This document shows positions 1-10,615 of a DNA stretch of 64,000 nt, in pieces. The position numbers and the translations under genes are program-made. The notes below the pieces were generated by a model. That model made no database searches and was not told the origin of the DNA. It worked only from the letters and a program-made list of their open reading frames with translations. The stretch spans positions 72,085 through 136,084 of the forward strand of contig JACPAV010000024.1 in assembly GCA_016180645.1 (NCBI GenBank), written 5' to 3'. Positions within the stretch are counted from its first letter, which is position 1. Each line of letters begins with the position of its first letter. This DNA is from Nitrospirota bacterium. Lineage in GTDB: Bacteria; JACPQY01.

Positions 1-2
1 AC

Positions 3-3000
3 GTGGCCCACGCGCCGGAATGCTGGACCAACCACGGTTCGAGGGTGGACGTGCAGGGGTGGGGACGATACGTGTTCACCACCGGTTATGGGGATGCGTT
101 TGGCGGAGATTCGAGCCAGCTCTACACGAACAGTTTCGGGGGTACATCGAGCGCGTCGCCGATTGTTACCGGCTCGGCCGCGGCCTTGGAGGGCATCTTC
201 CAGCAGAAGAAGGGAACCGCCCTTCTGCCGGCGGATCTCCGGAAGATTCTGGTGGAAACGGGAACCCCGCAATCCACGAGTGCGAAAAACATCGGCCCGT
301 TGCCCAACCTCAAAGCGGCTGCGGCGAAATTGGACGGCGGCCAGGGCTGCTCGCCGGGGGCGTTCCCCAACGACCCGAATTTCCAGAATTGCGATCCCCA
401 GGATGATTGGGGCTACACGAAAATCGACGCTATCGCGGCGTGGAAGACGCCGGCAAAATCGTCAGACATCGCCGTGGCCATTCTGGACACGGGCGTGCAG
501 TCCACCCACCCGGAATTCCAAGGGCGGATGCTGAAAGGGAAAAACTTCGTGACGGGAGGCGACCATACCGAGGATGGTCACGGCCACGGAACGCACGTGG
601 CGGGCACGGCGGCGGCGAAGGGACACAACGCGCTCGGTATGGCAGGGGGTTGTTGGGACTGCAAGATCCTCCCGGTTAAGGTTCTGGGCGATACGGGGAG
701 CGGGAGCTATATCGGCATCCTGAATGGGATCACGTATGCCGCGGATGCCGGCGCCCGGGTCATCAACATGAGCCTCGGCGGGGGACGGTCAGATGACGTT
801 TACAACGCTTTCGTGAAGGTGATCGACGATGCGCGGAACAAGGGAGCCGTTGTGATTGTGGCGGCGGGGAACAACGCGGGAGATGCCTCACTAAAGGTAC
901 CCGCGGCGGTGCCTTCGGCTGTTACGGTCGCCGCGACCGGTCCGGATGACACCCGGGCATACTTTTCAAATTATGGGTCCGTGGTGGACCTCGCCGCGCC
1001 GGGTGTGAATATCTGGGCGACCGTTCCGACGAACGGGTACCGGTACATGAGCGGCACTTCGATGGCAACGCCGATGGTAAGCGGGGTGGTTGGCTGCATC
1101 GCGAGCCGCAATCCGCAGCTCACGGTGGAGGAAATCGAATCGATCCTGGTTTCCACGGCGGACAAGATCGCGACGGACAAACCCGTGGGTGCGGGGCGGA
1201 TCAATCTGGGTCGGGCGTGCGCTTTCAATCCGAACCATCCGCCCGTGGTGACCGTGAAGGCCGATCCGGCCTCCGCCAAACCAGGCGCGACCTCGCTGCT
1301 CACTGCAACCGCAGCGGATGCGGACGGAGATCCGATGACCTTCGCGTGGTCGGCAAGCGCGGGGACGGTCGTCGGCGCCGGGGCATCCGCGACCTGGACG
1401 GCCCCGCAGACGATCGGCATTCAGACGGCTAAGGTGACCGTGAGCGACGGGAACTACAGTGTGCCGGCAGAGGTGTCGATCTCCGTCCTGACAGGGGAGG
1501 TCTTTAACCTGGTCATCCGGCCGGGCTTCGCGAAATTGGCCAAGGGGGCCTCCCAGCAGTTCTCCGCGGAGATTTCCGATGAGGTGGGCCGGCGAGTGAC
1601 GGACTCGGTGCAATGGAGCGTGGACGGGATCGCGGGGACGGTCGATCCCAACGGTCTCTTCGCAGCGACCCAGGCGGGCGAGGGACATGTTAAAGCGACG
1701 TACCAGGGCCATTTCAACACGGCGAAAGTGAGCGTGAACCATCAGCTGCCGACGTGTTCAGCCTCGGCACAGCCGCTCAAAGGCCACGTGCCCCTCACGG
1801 TCAACTTCTCCGCCATTTCCTCCGACCCCGATGGGAAGATCGTTTCCACGATCTGGTTGTTTGGAGACGGGGGAACGACGACGACCCCTGCCGCGACCCA
1901 CACCTACGCGACTTTCGGGAACTACACGGCAACCTTCACGGCGACGGATGATGACCAGGGGACCTGCGTGAAGGAGATGGCGATTGTGGTCGAGCCGCCC
2001 AATCGAGCGCCCACGTGCGAAGCCTTGGCGACCCCGCAGAAGGGCAAGGCGCCGCTCACCGTCAGTTTCGCGACCGTCGCCAAGGACGTTGACGGCACCC
2101 TTGTTTCGTATGCATGGTCGTTCGCCGATGGCGGTTCCTCGGCCCTCGCGCATCCCAAGCACGTGTACACCGGTCAGGGGTCCTACAAGGCTATTGTGAC
2201 GGTGAAGGATGATGACGGTACCGTGTGCGTCGATGATGTTCTGGTCAACGTCGATCCCCCGAACACACCCCCGGCGGTATCCGCAAGGATCGAACCTGGC
2301 TCCGGGGATGAACCTCTGGCGGCGAAGCTTACCGCCACGGCATCCGATCTTGACGGGACGATTTCCTCGTATGCCTGGAATACAGGTGACGGCGGCACTT
2401 TCTCCCAATCCTCGTTTTCGTACACCTACAAGCGGGACGGCATCTTCACAGCGAAGGTGACCGTAACCGACAATGACGGCGCGACTGCGAGCGCAGCCGT
2501 TCAGGTAACCGTCCACCAAGTCATTAAGCCGCCCACGTGCACGGCCACGGCCAGTCCTACGAATGGAAAGGGGCCGCTGGCTGTCGGCTTCAACGGGAGC
2601 GCGACCGACCCGGATGGCTCGATCCAATCGACGGTCTGGACGTTCGGCGACGGCGCCTCCGCAAATTCCCCCGCGATCCAACACATCTACCATAAGGAGG
2701 GGGCGTTCACGGCGCTGTTCCGAGCGACGGACAACGACGGAGCCTCCTGTGAGAAGTCTTTTCCGGTCAACGTCCATGCCCCCAACATCGGCCCACAGGC
2801 TTTCGCTTCGGCCGATCCGTACGAAGGTACCGCGCCCCTGTTCGTAAACTTCGTGGGCTTCGGCGTGGACCCGGATGGAACCATCATGGCGTTCCACTGG
2901 GACTTCGGCGACGGCACAACGAGCGCCCTCCAGAACCCGAACCACGTCTACAACCAGTGCGGCTCATACACGGCCAAGCTGACGGTGACGGATAACGACG

Positions 3001-6000
3001 GCGCGACGGGCTCCACGTCGCTCAAGAATGCGGTCCAGTGCTCCTCCAACGCCACGGCCTCCGACTGGCCGATGTTCCAGCACGATGCCTTCCAGACCGG
3101 GCGGGCGGTTGCCTCGATCACGCTCCCGCTCGCGAAGCGGTGGGTCTTCAGCGTGCCGGTCCCGACGTCCATTTCGCCCACGGAGTGGACGGCGCAGATT
3201 CTCTCGCCGTCGGCGGCGGAGAAGAAGGTCTTCATCGCTTCCAAGATGGGGCTGCACGCGCTGGATACAAACACAGGCAAGAGCCTGTGGCACTTCCCGG
3301 TGAAGGACAACGCAGACGATCCGACGCCGGCCTACGGCGATGGTCGCGTCTACTTCACCGATGGGAAACGGCTCTACGCCGTGAGTTCCGCGGATGGATC
3401 GATCGCATGGACCAGCGTCCTTGGGACCTGCACGGAATCGACGTCTCCCGTGTTCGAGTCGGGCGTGGTCTACATCGCCTCATGCGAGGGAACGGTCTTC
3501 GCCTTCGACGCGAAGACCGGCGCCAAGATTTGGACCTTTGTGACGCCGGACGGCTCTCATTTCATGACACCCTGGGCGGCCCCGATGGTGGCATCCGGTC
3601 GCGTGTTCGCCGTCACCATGGGGATCGCGGGCAGTTCCGGCTCGGGCTATGTCAACAGCCGTCTCCACGTGATCGACGCCAAGACGGGCAAGTCCGTCAA
3701 ATTCAAAAACATCGGAGACTCTTTCTGGGCGAGCGCGTCGTTCGAGAACGGGATGCTCTACCTGGCGAACATGGACGGCAAACTTTACGCCGTTGATCTC
3801 CAAACGCTCGACGTGGTGTGGCAGACGCTTCTTGGGGGGCAGCTCCAGACCTCCCCGGCGATCACGGAAAAGAGGGTCTTCGTCGCATCCACCGACCACT
3901 TCGTGTACGCGGTGGACAAGGCCAGCGGCAAGGTGGCCTGGAAAAAGGACCTCAAGGGCCAAATCCGCTCGTCCATCGCCGCGGCAAGCCAAATGCTGTT
4001 CGTCGGCTCGTCGGACAACAGCCTATACGTCCTTCAACAAGATTCCGGCGACGTTCTCTACACCCATGCGACGGGCGGCATGATCTGGTCGTCACCGGCC
4101 ATCGCGGAGAACATGATCTTCATTGGGTCGGAGGACGGCAAGGTCTACGCGTTCGGCACGGGCGGAGCGACGGTCGCCCGCGTCTGGCCGATGTTCCGCC
4201 ATGATCCGCGTCACAGCGGCGCATCCCAGTTCGAGGCGTCGCACCTGCCGAGGGTCCGCTGGGCCTTGGACGCGGGAAATTGGGTCCACAACTCCGTGAG
4301 CCTTGCGGACGATGGCACGGCCTACTTTGTCAATTTCTCGGGCGTGCTCAAGGCGGTTGCCCCCGATGGAAAGGTCAAGTGGGAGAACAACACGATCGGC
4401 GATACCCACGCTTCGCCGACGATTGCAGCGGACGGCACGATCTACGTCACGGGCCGCGACAACGGAAACCTGTTCGCCTTCAGTGCTGACGGCTCGCTCA
4501 GGTGGAAATTGGGCCTGGGGGATCCGTACTTGGAGTCCTCGCCCGTCATCCTCTCCGACGGAACGCTGGTGTTTGGCGGCTCGATGAGCGCCGTGTACGC
4601 CGTCTTCCCGGATGGAAAACTTCGATGGAAGTTCACACCGCAGGGGGTGACCGCCGTGCCGTCCCCTACCTCGCTCACGGAATCGGCGCGCCTATCCGGA
4701 ACCGAACCGGCCGCCGCAACCGACAGCTTCTACTCCTCGCCCGCCCTGGACGATCAGGACCGGATCTATATCGGCGGGTTTGGCGGCACCCTGTACGCGC
4801 TCTCGCCGGCCGGGGACCTTCTTTGGAGCTATGGCGCCGGTGCTCCGATCGTCGGTTCGCCGACCGTTACCCCAGACGGGCGCGTGGCCGTCATCTCCAC
4901 CAAGGCCGTCTCCACCGATGTAAATCGGCTTCATGTCGTAGACCTCAACGGGAAGCAGGTCTGGAAGAAGGATCTCGGCGGCGTCAAAACCAACGAATCG
5001 GTTCCGGCGGTGGACGCACAGGGGCGCATCGTTGTGAACGACAACAACGCACTCCTGGCCCTGGACGCGTCCGGCAGGGAGATTTTCAGATTTGATCCTG
5101 GCACGTCCTGTGATTCAGACACGGCGGTCGCCTCGCCCACGATGACGTCGGACGGCCGCATCCTATTCAAGACGCGTGCCTGCGGAAGCACGCGGAATCT
5201 GTACGCGATCAAGCCGGACGGCATCGTCGAATGGCAGTTGCCGGTGGAGGAAGACTTCGCCTATCGCAGGTGGGACTCGTCTCCGTCCGTAGGCGAGGAC
5301 GGCACGATCTACCTCGTGGGCGGAATGACACTTGTCGCGATCTACGGCACGGGCACGAACCAAGCGCCGACCTGTGCGGCCACGGCCGATCCGACGAGCG
5401 GCGTGGAGCCTCTCGATGTGAAATTTGCGGCGACGGCTTCCGATCCTGAGAAGGACCCGCTTACGTACGCGTGGGACTATGGCGATGGCTCGACGGGAGC
5501 CGGCGCACAGGCAGCGCACAAGTTTGCGGCGGTCGGCACGTACGCAGCGGTCCTCACCGTCACCGACGCCCTCGGCGCGAAGTGCCAGGGCAGCGTCCAG
5601 ATCACGGTAAACCCGAACCGCGCGCCGGTCTGCGCAGCCTCCGCTACGCCGACCACCGGGGCCGTGCCTCTGGCCGCGTCGTTCCTCGGTTCCGCAACCG
5701 ACCCGGATGGCGGAACGCTCACCTATGCCTGGACCTTCGGCGACGGCTCCTCCGCGAACCTCGGTCAGACGCAGCACACCTACGCGGCCGTCGGTTTGTA
5801 CAACGCGCAGTTCAAGGCGACCGATCCCCAAGGCGCCTCGTGCTCGAATACGGTGGCGATCGCCGCGAATCCGAATCGAAACCCCGTCTGCTCGGCGTCG
5901 GCGACTCCGCTCGCGGGCATTGCGCCGCTCTCTGTGGCGTTCAGCGGAACGGCCTCAGATGCCGATGGCGTGATCAAGGCCGTCCTGTGGACATTCGGTG

Positions 6001-9000
6001 ATGGCTCAAGCTCAGGATCGGCCCAATCGACGCACGCCTACTCGGTCCATGGCGCGTACACGGCCGAATTCCGGGCCGATGACGACAAAGGTGGCGTCTG
6101 CCATTCGACCGTGGGGATTCAAGTCGACAAGCCCCCGAACAAGCCGCCGACGTGCTCGCTCTCGGTTTCACCCCAGAGAGGGAAATCTCCTCTGGCGGCC
6201 CAGTTCGCCTCCGCGGCGGCCGATACGGATGGTTCCATCGTGAGTTACGAATGGACATTTGGCGACGGCACGCCGGGATCGAACATCCAGAATCCATCCC
6301 ACGCCTACATCCTCATCGGCACCTTCACCGCCTCGCTGACCGTGCGCGACAATGAGGGCGCCCCGTGCATGGCCACCGGAACGGTGACCGTGCTGCCGCC
6401 CAACAAACCGCCTGCGGTTTCGATCCAGGCGGTACCGGAGAGAGGGCCGGAGCCTCTCTTGGTTCAGTTCAAGACCACCGCCTCCGATCCGGACGGAACA
6501 ATCGTTTCGTATGCGTGGACGCTGGGTGACGGCGCAACCTCGACGGGCGTTGAGCCGTCTCACTCCTACCAGAACGACGGCGCCTACACGGCAACCCTCA
6601 CGGTGAAGGACGACGATGGCGCATCCGCCAGCGCGAGCGCCAAGGTCACGGTCGAGAGAGTGCTGATCCCGCCGACGTGTTCGGCTAACGCGACGCCGCT
6701 CAAGGGCCACGCGGCGTTGAACGTTTCCTTCAACGGTTCTGCGACGGATGCCGACGGATCGATTGTCGTGACAGGCTGGACTTTCGGCGATGGGACCAAC
6801 GCTTTAGGGTCGCAGGTGAGCCACGTATATCCAGCGCAGGGAACTTACACCGCGGTCTTCAAGGCCACCGACAATGACGGAATGTCCTGCGACAAGATGC
6901 TGACGATCCTCGTCGAACCGCCGAACAAGCCGCCGGTGGCGGTCATCTTCGCCGATCCCGTTAAAGGTTTCGCGCCGCTCGACGTGGGGTTCAAGGGTGA
7001 TTCGAGCTTCGACACGGACGGAACGGTGGCCGCGTACGCCTGGGACTTTGCCGATGGAGCGACGGCCGCAACCGCGAAGGGTCCGCACTCGTTCACGAAA
7101 GATGGAGTCTTCAACGTGAAGCTCACCGTCACGGACGACGATGGAGCGACCGGCACCAGCACACTCTCCATCGAAGTCCTGGAGGGTGATCCGGGCGACC
7201 CCTACGTATGGCCGATGTTCGGGGCGAGCGCGGGGCACACGAGCTACTCGCCCGCGATGCTGCCGGCCCACGTTCAGGCGGTGTGGAAGAGCGCGATTGG
7301 CAACGGCGGATTCGGAGGGACGGAGCTGAATGTGAAAGTCCTCGGCCCGGCGGTATCCGATGGGCTTCTGTTCACCACATCTCTGAATGAACTGGTGATG
7401 CAAGATGCCCTGACGGGCAAGGACTTCTACCGAAAGAGCGTTCCATACGCCTCGGACGATCCTACGCCGGCGGTGGCGAACGGCAAGATCGTTTTCACGA
7501 CGGGCAATGAATTGTACGCTTTCGATCTGGCCACGCGAAAGCTCCTCTGGGGACCGGTGAATCTCGCGACGTGCAGCGATTCGACCTCGCCAACCCTCGC
7601 GGAGGGGGTGGTCTACATCGCGGGCTGTGACTCGGCCGTGTACGCGTTTGCGCTCGCGGATGGCCGCCTCAAATGGAAGTATTCAGATGCGGAGGGGCAA
7701 CGGATGAACACGCCCCAAGGCAGCCCGACCGTGTACAGAGGACTGGTGTACCAGCCAACGCTCGGCATTCCGTCCGGGCAGAACTACGTGAATCCGAAGG
7801 TGTTGGTCCTCGATGCGTCCACCGGAGTCGCGAAGGCAGCTTTTGCGATGGCGGGGTCGGTCTGGTCGGCGCCCTCGGCAAAGTACGACACGCTGTTCGT
7901 GGCCGATCAGTCGGGAGCACTTACGGCCTTCGACGTAAAGTCGCGTGCGACCCGGTGGCAATTTAGGGCGTCGGCCGGCTTTTCCACGTCGCCGTCCGTC
8001 GTTCGGGGCAGAGTGGTCGTGGGAGCGTGGGACAAGAACGTGTACGGCCTTGACGCCTTCAGTGGCCAGTTGCTCTGGCAGGCGGCCACGGACGGCGAGA
8101 TCCGTTCGAACGCGGCGGTTACATCGAATGAGGCGGTCATGGTGACGCGACCGGGCACGGTATTTCGCCTGAACATGGCCGACGGCTCGCAGATCGAATC
8201 GATCCCCCTTGACGTGGAAGTCTGGTCTTCGCCTGCCCTGGCCCACTCGATGATCTACATCGGTGCAACCGACGGCAGGGTCTACGCCCTCGGCGATCCC
8301 GCGAAACAGACCCTGCTGGCGAAGACGTGGACGAGCTTCGGCGCCGACAGCCGGCACAGCGGGCTTGCCCCCACGCTGGGGCCGACGACCATCGCGCCGA
8401 AGCTCGCGTTCAATTCCGGGGGCGGCGTGAACGGCAGCCCCGTGTTGGACGATGCGGGCAATATCTACGTGGCCACGGCCTCGGGAGTGCTCTATGGACT
8501 GGAGCGGGACGGTACCGTGCGCTGGACCTACAACACGGGACTGGTGCTTGGAAGCCCGACCGTGGATACCCAGGGCAACGTGTTCGCGGCATCGCAGGGC
8601 GGGATCGTTCACAAATTCAACGCGCGGGGTCAGTTGCAATGGACCCACTGGGTGGCCAATACCATACAGGCGTCTCCGTGCGTGGGGCCGGATGGATCGG
8701 CATACATCGGTGACAACGGGGGAAACTTCTTCGGAATTGACCCGACCGGCAGTCGGACATTCAAGATTTCGATCGGGGACGCCATGCGGAACGCGTGCGC
8801 CGTGGACGAAGCGGGGAGCGTCTACGTGGGAGGCGGCGATGCGAGCCTAAGAAAGTTCAGCCCGAGCGGTTCCTTATTGTTTTCGCGCTCCCTCCGGGAA
8901 AGGATTCTGTCGACCCCTGCCATCGCGGAGAATGGGACCATCATCGCGAGTACCTACAACAGCTACACCTACGCCCTTTCAAGTGGCGGCGGCCTGCTGT

Positions 9001-9359
9001 GGTGGGCGCCGGTGAGCGGTTCGGTGTCCACTGCCCACGGACGGGTGTACATTCAGTCGTCGGATGGACTCCATGTGTACACGGTGGGCGGTGTGCCCGT
9101 TTGGACGTTCGGCGCGCCTGGGACGTGCTCCGATCCGATCGTTGAAAGTCCGGCAGTGGATATCGACGGGAACGTGTACTTCAAACACCTCGGAAGCGGC
9201 TGTGGCGGCAGTGGGACGATCTACGCCTTGGATCCTGACGGCAAGCTTCACTGGTCGCAATCGGTTCCCGGCGGCTCGCGTTCATCCCCATCGCTCGGCC
9301 GGGGCCGCGCCCTCTACATCGGTTCCGGAGCCGGCCTCCACATCTTCGGCTCGGAATAG
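3..9359 (+). CDS. Giant secreted subtilase / PKD / PQQ-like beta-propeller protein (5' end outside window)
   Basis: The frame is open at the window edge, so the true start lies upstream; 3118 codons are visible. Residues 1-90 are the tail of one S8 peptidase domain, with catalytic Ser49 in GTSSASP. A second, complete S8 domain follows: Asp162 in ILDTG, His195 in HGHGTHVAG, Ser353 in GTSMATP. Next come Ig/BIG2-like segments (about 412-575), five PKD domains (584-1020, recurring FGDG/FADG and DPDG turns), two PQQ/BamB-like propeller blocks (1021-1785, openings like WPMFQHD and WPMFRHD), seven more PKD domains (1786-2396) and two further propeller blocks (2401-3118). The protein is presumably exported and acts as a surface or extracellular protease with adhesive or glycan-binding architecture. 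The domain calls are firm; the substrate is unknown. Tandem S8 domains in one chain are unusual. Confidence 0.9.
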   Translation: MAHAPECWTNHGSRVDVQGWGRYVFTTGYGDAFGGDSSQLYTNSFGGTSSASPIVTGSAAALEGIFQQKKGTALLPADLRKILVETGTPQSTSAKNIGPLPNLKAAAAKLDGGQGCSPGAFPNDPNFQNCDPQDDWGYTKIDAIAAWKTPAKSSDIAVAILDTGVQSTHPEFQGRMLKGKNFVTGGDHTEDGHGHGTHVAGTAAAKGHNALGMAGGCWDCKILPVKVLGDTGSGSYIGILNGITYAADAGARVINMSLGGGRSDDVYNAFVKVIDDARNKGAVVIVAAGNNAGDASLKVPAAVPSAVTVAATGPDDTRAYFSNYGSVVDLAAPGVNIWATVPTNGYRYMSGTSMATPMVSGVVGCIASRNPQLTVEEIESILVSTADKIATDKPVGAGRINLGRACAFNPNHPPVVTVKADPASAKPGATSLLTATAADADGDPMTFAWSASAGTVVGAGASATWTAPQTIGIQTAKVTVSDGNYSVPAEVSISVLTGEVFNLVIRPGFAKLAKGASQQFSAEISDEVGRRVTDSVQWSVDGIAGTVDPNGLFAATQAGEGHVKATYQGHFNTAKVSVNHQLPTCSASAQPLKGHVPLTVNFSAISSDPDGKIVSTIWLFGDGGTTTTPAATHTYATFGNYTATFTATDDDQGTCVKEMAIVVEPPNRAPTCEALATPQKGKAPLTVSFATVAKDVDGTLVSYAWSFADGGSSALAHPKHVYTGQGSYKAIVTVKDDDGTVCVDDVLVNVDPPNTPPAVSARIEPGSGDEPLAAKLTATASDLDGTISSYAWNTGDGGTFSQSSFSYTYKRDGIFTAKVTVTDNDGATASAAVQVTVHQVIKPPTCTATASPTNGKGPLAVGFNGSATDPDGSIQSTVWTFGDGASANSPAIQHIYHKEGAFTALFRATDNDGASCEKSFPVNVHAPNIGPQAFASADPYEGTAPLFVNFVGFGVDPDGTIMAFHWDFGDGTTSALQNPNHVYNQCGSYTAKLTVTDNDGATGSTSLKNAVQCSSNATASDWPMFQHDAFQTGRAVASITLPLAKRWVFSVPVPTSISPTEWTAQILSPSAAEKKVFIASKMGLHALDTNTGKSLWHFPVKDNADDPTPAYGDGRVYFTDGKRLYAVSSADGSIAWTSVLGTCTESTSPVFESGVVYIASCEGTVFAFDAKTGAKIWTFVTPDGSHFMTPWAAPMVASGRVFAVTMGIAGSSGSGYVNSRLHVIDAKTGKSVKFKNIGDSFWASASFENGMLYLANMDGKLYAVDLQTLDVVWQTLLGGQLQTSPAITEKRVFVASTDHFVYAVDKASGKVAWKKDLKGQIRSSIAAASQMLFVGSSDNSLYVLQQDSGDVLYTHATGGMIWSSPAIAENMIFIGSEDGKVYAFGTGGATVARVWPMFRHDPRHSGASQFEASHLPRVRWALDAGNWVHNSVSLADDGTAYFVNFSGVLKAVAPDGKVKWENNTIGDTHASPTIAADGTIYVTGRDNGNLFAFSADGSLRWKLGLGDPYLESSPVILSDGTLVFGGSMSAVYAVFPDGKLRWKFTPQGVTAVPSPTSLTESARLSGTEPAAATDSFYSSPALDDQDRIYIGGFGGTLYALSPAGDLLWSYGAGAPIVGSPTVTPDGRVAVISTKAVSTDVNRLHVVDLNGKQVWKKDLGGVKTNESVPAVDAQGRIVVNDNNALLALDASGREIFRFDPGTSCDSDTAVASPTMTSDGRILFKTRACGSTRNLYAIKPDGIVEWQLPVEEDFAYRRWDSSPSVGEDGTIYLVGGMTLVAIYGTGTNQAPTCAATADPTSGVEPLDVKFAATASDPEKDPLTYAWDYGDGSTGAGAQAAHKFAAVGTYAAVLTVTDALGAKCQGSVQITVNPNRAPVCAASATPTTGAVPLAASFLGSATDPDGGTLTYAWTFGDGSSANLGQTQHTYAAVGLYNAQFKATDPQGASCSNTVAIAANPNRNPVCSASATPLAGIAPLSVAFSGTASDADGVIKAVLWTFGDGSSSGSAQSTHAYSVHGAYTAEFRADDDKGGVCHSTVGIQVDKPPNKPPTCSLSVSPQRGKSPLAAQFASAAADTDGSIVSYEWTFGDGTPGSNIQNPSHAYILIGTFTASLTVRDNEGAPCMATGTVTVLPPNKPPAVSIQAVPERGPEPLLVQFKTTASDPDGTIVSYAWTLGDGATSTGVEPSHSYQNDGAYTATLTVKDDDGASASASAKVTVERVLIPPTCSANATPLKGHAALNVSFNGSATDADGSIVVTGWTFGDGTNALGSQVSHVYPAQGTYTAVFKATDNDGMSCDKMLTILVEPPNKPPVAVIFADPVKGFAPLDVGFKGDSSFDTDGTVAAYAWDFADGATAATAKGPHSFTKDGVFNVKLTVTDDDGATGTSTLSIEVLEGDPGDPYVWPMFGASAGHTSYSPAMLPAHVQAVWKSAIGNGGFGGTELNVKVLGPAVSDGLLFTTSLNELVMQDALTGKDFYRKSVPYASDDPTPAVANGKIVFTTGNELYAFDLATRKLLWGPVNLATCSDSTSPTLAEGVVYIAGCDSAVYAFALADGRLKWKYSDAEGQRMNTPQGSPTVYRGLVYQPTLGIPSGQNYVNPKVLVLDASTGVAKAAFAMAGSVWSAPSAKYDTLFVADQSGALTAFDVKSRATRWQFRASAGFSTSPSVVRGRVVVGAWDKNVYGLDAFSGQLLWQAATDGEIRSNAAVTSNEAVMVTRPGTVFRLNMADGSQIESIPLDVEVWSSPALAHSMIYIGATDGRVYALGDPAKQTLLAKTWTSFGADSRHSGLAPTLGPTTIAPKLAFNSGGGVNGSPVLDDAGNIYVATASGVLYGLERDGTVRWTYNTGLVLGSPTVDTQGNVFAASQGGIVHKFNARGQLQWTHWVANTIQASPCVGPDGSAYIGDNGGNFFGIDPTGSRTFKISIGDAMRNACAVDEAGSVYVGGGDASLRKFSPSGSLLFSRSLRERILSTPAIAENGTIIASTYNSYTYALSSGGGLLWWAPVSGSVSTAHGRVYIQSSDGLHVYTVGGVPVWTFGAPGTCSDPIVESPAVDIDGNVYFKHLGSGCGGSGTIYALDPDGKLHWSQSVPGGSRSSPSLGRGRALYIGSGAGLHIFGSE

Positions 9360-9391
9360 AGGAGGTCGGAGAATCCGCCTCTTGAGGCTGG

Positions 9392-9489
9392 GAGCCTATC
9401 CCAAAACGTATCGCGGACCCCGCCGGAGCGGCAGAGCCTTTAGGCTCCGCGGAACCCGCTCCGCTTCCGCCGGGTTTTGGGACAGGCTC
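9392..9489. repeat. MITE-like element with terminal inverted repeats (copy 1)
   Basis: The 98-bp element begins with GAGCCTATCCCAAAAC and ends with GTTTTGGGACAGGCTC, which are inverted repeats of each other with one mismatch. It encloses a small internal palindrome (GAGCCTTTAGGCTC). A second copy with the same termini lies at 63710-63835. No transposase is encoded, so it looks like a non-autonomous element. The flanking bases after it (GATCGACTTTTGGCATTTTT) also recur after copy 2. Confidence 0.75.
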
Positions 9490-9579
9490 TGAGATCGACT
9501 TTTGGCATTTTTCCGTGCTGTGTGAACATCGCTCAGAATCTCGCTCGGATGGGAAGGCATCTTCAGACACCGCTCAAGC

Positions 9580-9838
9580 GATTCGTAGGGGAGCATCTTC
9601 AGATGCTCCCTCTTGTCGGGAGGGTTGTCGGGAGGGTCTGAAGACCCTCCCCTACGCATAATGACCAAACATAAACCTTTCAAAAAATGGCAAAAGTCGA
9701 GCTGAGAGCCTCTGACAGAATGCCGATTCGTAGGGGAGCATCTTCAGATGCTCTCTCTTGTCGGGAGGGTCTGAAGACCCTCCCCTACGCATGATGACCA
9801 ACATAAACCTTTCAGAAAATGGCAAAAGTCGAGCTGAG
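9580..9838. repeat. Two direct copies of a palindromic intergenic repeat
   Basis: Copies at 9580-9706 and 9725-9838 share the order GATTCGTAGGGGAGCATC, a hairpin around CTTCAGATG, then CTCTTGTCGGGAGGGTCTGAA, a second hairpin, CCCCTACGCAT, and a tail reading AAACCTTTC then GGCAAAAGTCGAGCTGAG. The same unit occurs in inverted orientation at the far end of the window (63837 onward). No coding potential is seen. This is a dispersed repeat family of unknown function. Confidence 0.8.
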
Positions 9839-10033
9839 CCTCGGGAGACTGTTTCGTTGACCCACTCGCATGCCCGGCGTACCCTCCTGGGATACTGCTC
9901 GCCGCACTTCTCGCGGACCGCAGACAGCAATGTCCGTGTCCGGGATGGAGCCTGGCGTTCGGCCGCCCTTTCCGCGAAGGGCAGGCATCCCTGCCTGCGC
10001 GCAATGTCGAAAGGGCGGTTGACATCCTGTCAA

Positions 10034-10066
10034 GCCGGAGTGGCGGAATGGCAGACGCAAGGGGCT
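10034..10066 (+). pseudogene. 5' fragment of a tRNA-Leu gene
   Basis: The bases match the acceptor 5' strand, D-arm and start of the anticodon arm of the intact tRNA-Leu at 11605: a 24-base block GTGGCGGAATGGCAGACGCA plus AGGG is identical. After that the anticodon stem no longer pairs, and no T-arm (GGTTCAAGTCC type) follows within 300 bases. It is therefore a truncated duplicate rather than a functional tRNA. Confidence 0.7.
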
Positions 10067-10615
10067 GAAAAGCGATAGCGGACAGTGAGTCAGTAGTACC
10101 CCATGTCACTGCAACGGAAGACGATTCCTCGGAGTCGTAGGGGATTGCGCTTCACGGCGCTGCAAGTTGCGCCGATACACGTTCGGCGTAGTTCGGCGGG
10201 GGGGTTCCGTACGTGCCGGAAGCCTGCCGGAAGTGGATTTCTCGCTGCTCCGCGGAAGGGATGCGCCGTGAAATGGCCGATTGCTGGCCCGTGGCGCGGT
10301 TTCATTTACGCGGCCGAGGATCGATCATCCGCCAGGCCGGATCGCGCCCACGCGCCAGCCGCCGGGGAAGGCGCTACGGCTTGACAAGGCCCGCATGATC
10401 GGCGCACCATTCAAGGGCCACGGGGGAGGCCCACAAAAGCCCACATAGCCCTGGTCCCCACGCTCCCCCGTATCCTCGCTGGGGGCCGGGGCGCTTCTTT
10501 TCGGTTCTCCTCACCTTGACTGGACTCTTACAGACTCGGTGCAATTCCTCCCAATGGACAAGGATGTACCATCCCGCACGGGGGCGGGGAAGAAGATGCC
10601 GACACGCGAATCGGT

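Larger units (their letters stand above)
9360..10615. other. Gene-poor stretch rich in repeats
   Basis: No convincing protein gene is present. The short frames here lack family signatures and overlap repeats. The stretch holds a MITE-like element, two copies of a palindromic repeat and the start of a broken tRNA-Leu copy. Around 10213 the words GCCGGAAGCCTGCCGGAAGTGG occur in slightly altered form again near 11539, so both flanks of the tRNA region are partly duplicated. Confidence 0.6.

Noticed and set aside
1758-2945. Minus-strand 395-codon frame opposite the PKD domains
   Set aside because: Shadow of repetitive high-GC PKD coding sequence; no motif or start signal.
10090-10400. Short frames around the broken tRNA-Leu
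   Set aside because: Overlapping frames on both strands, no ribosome sites and no family resemblance.
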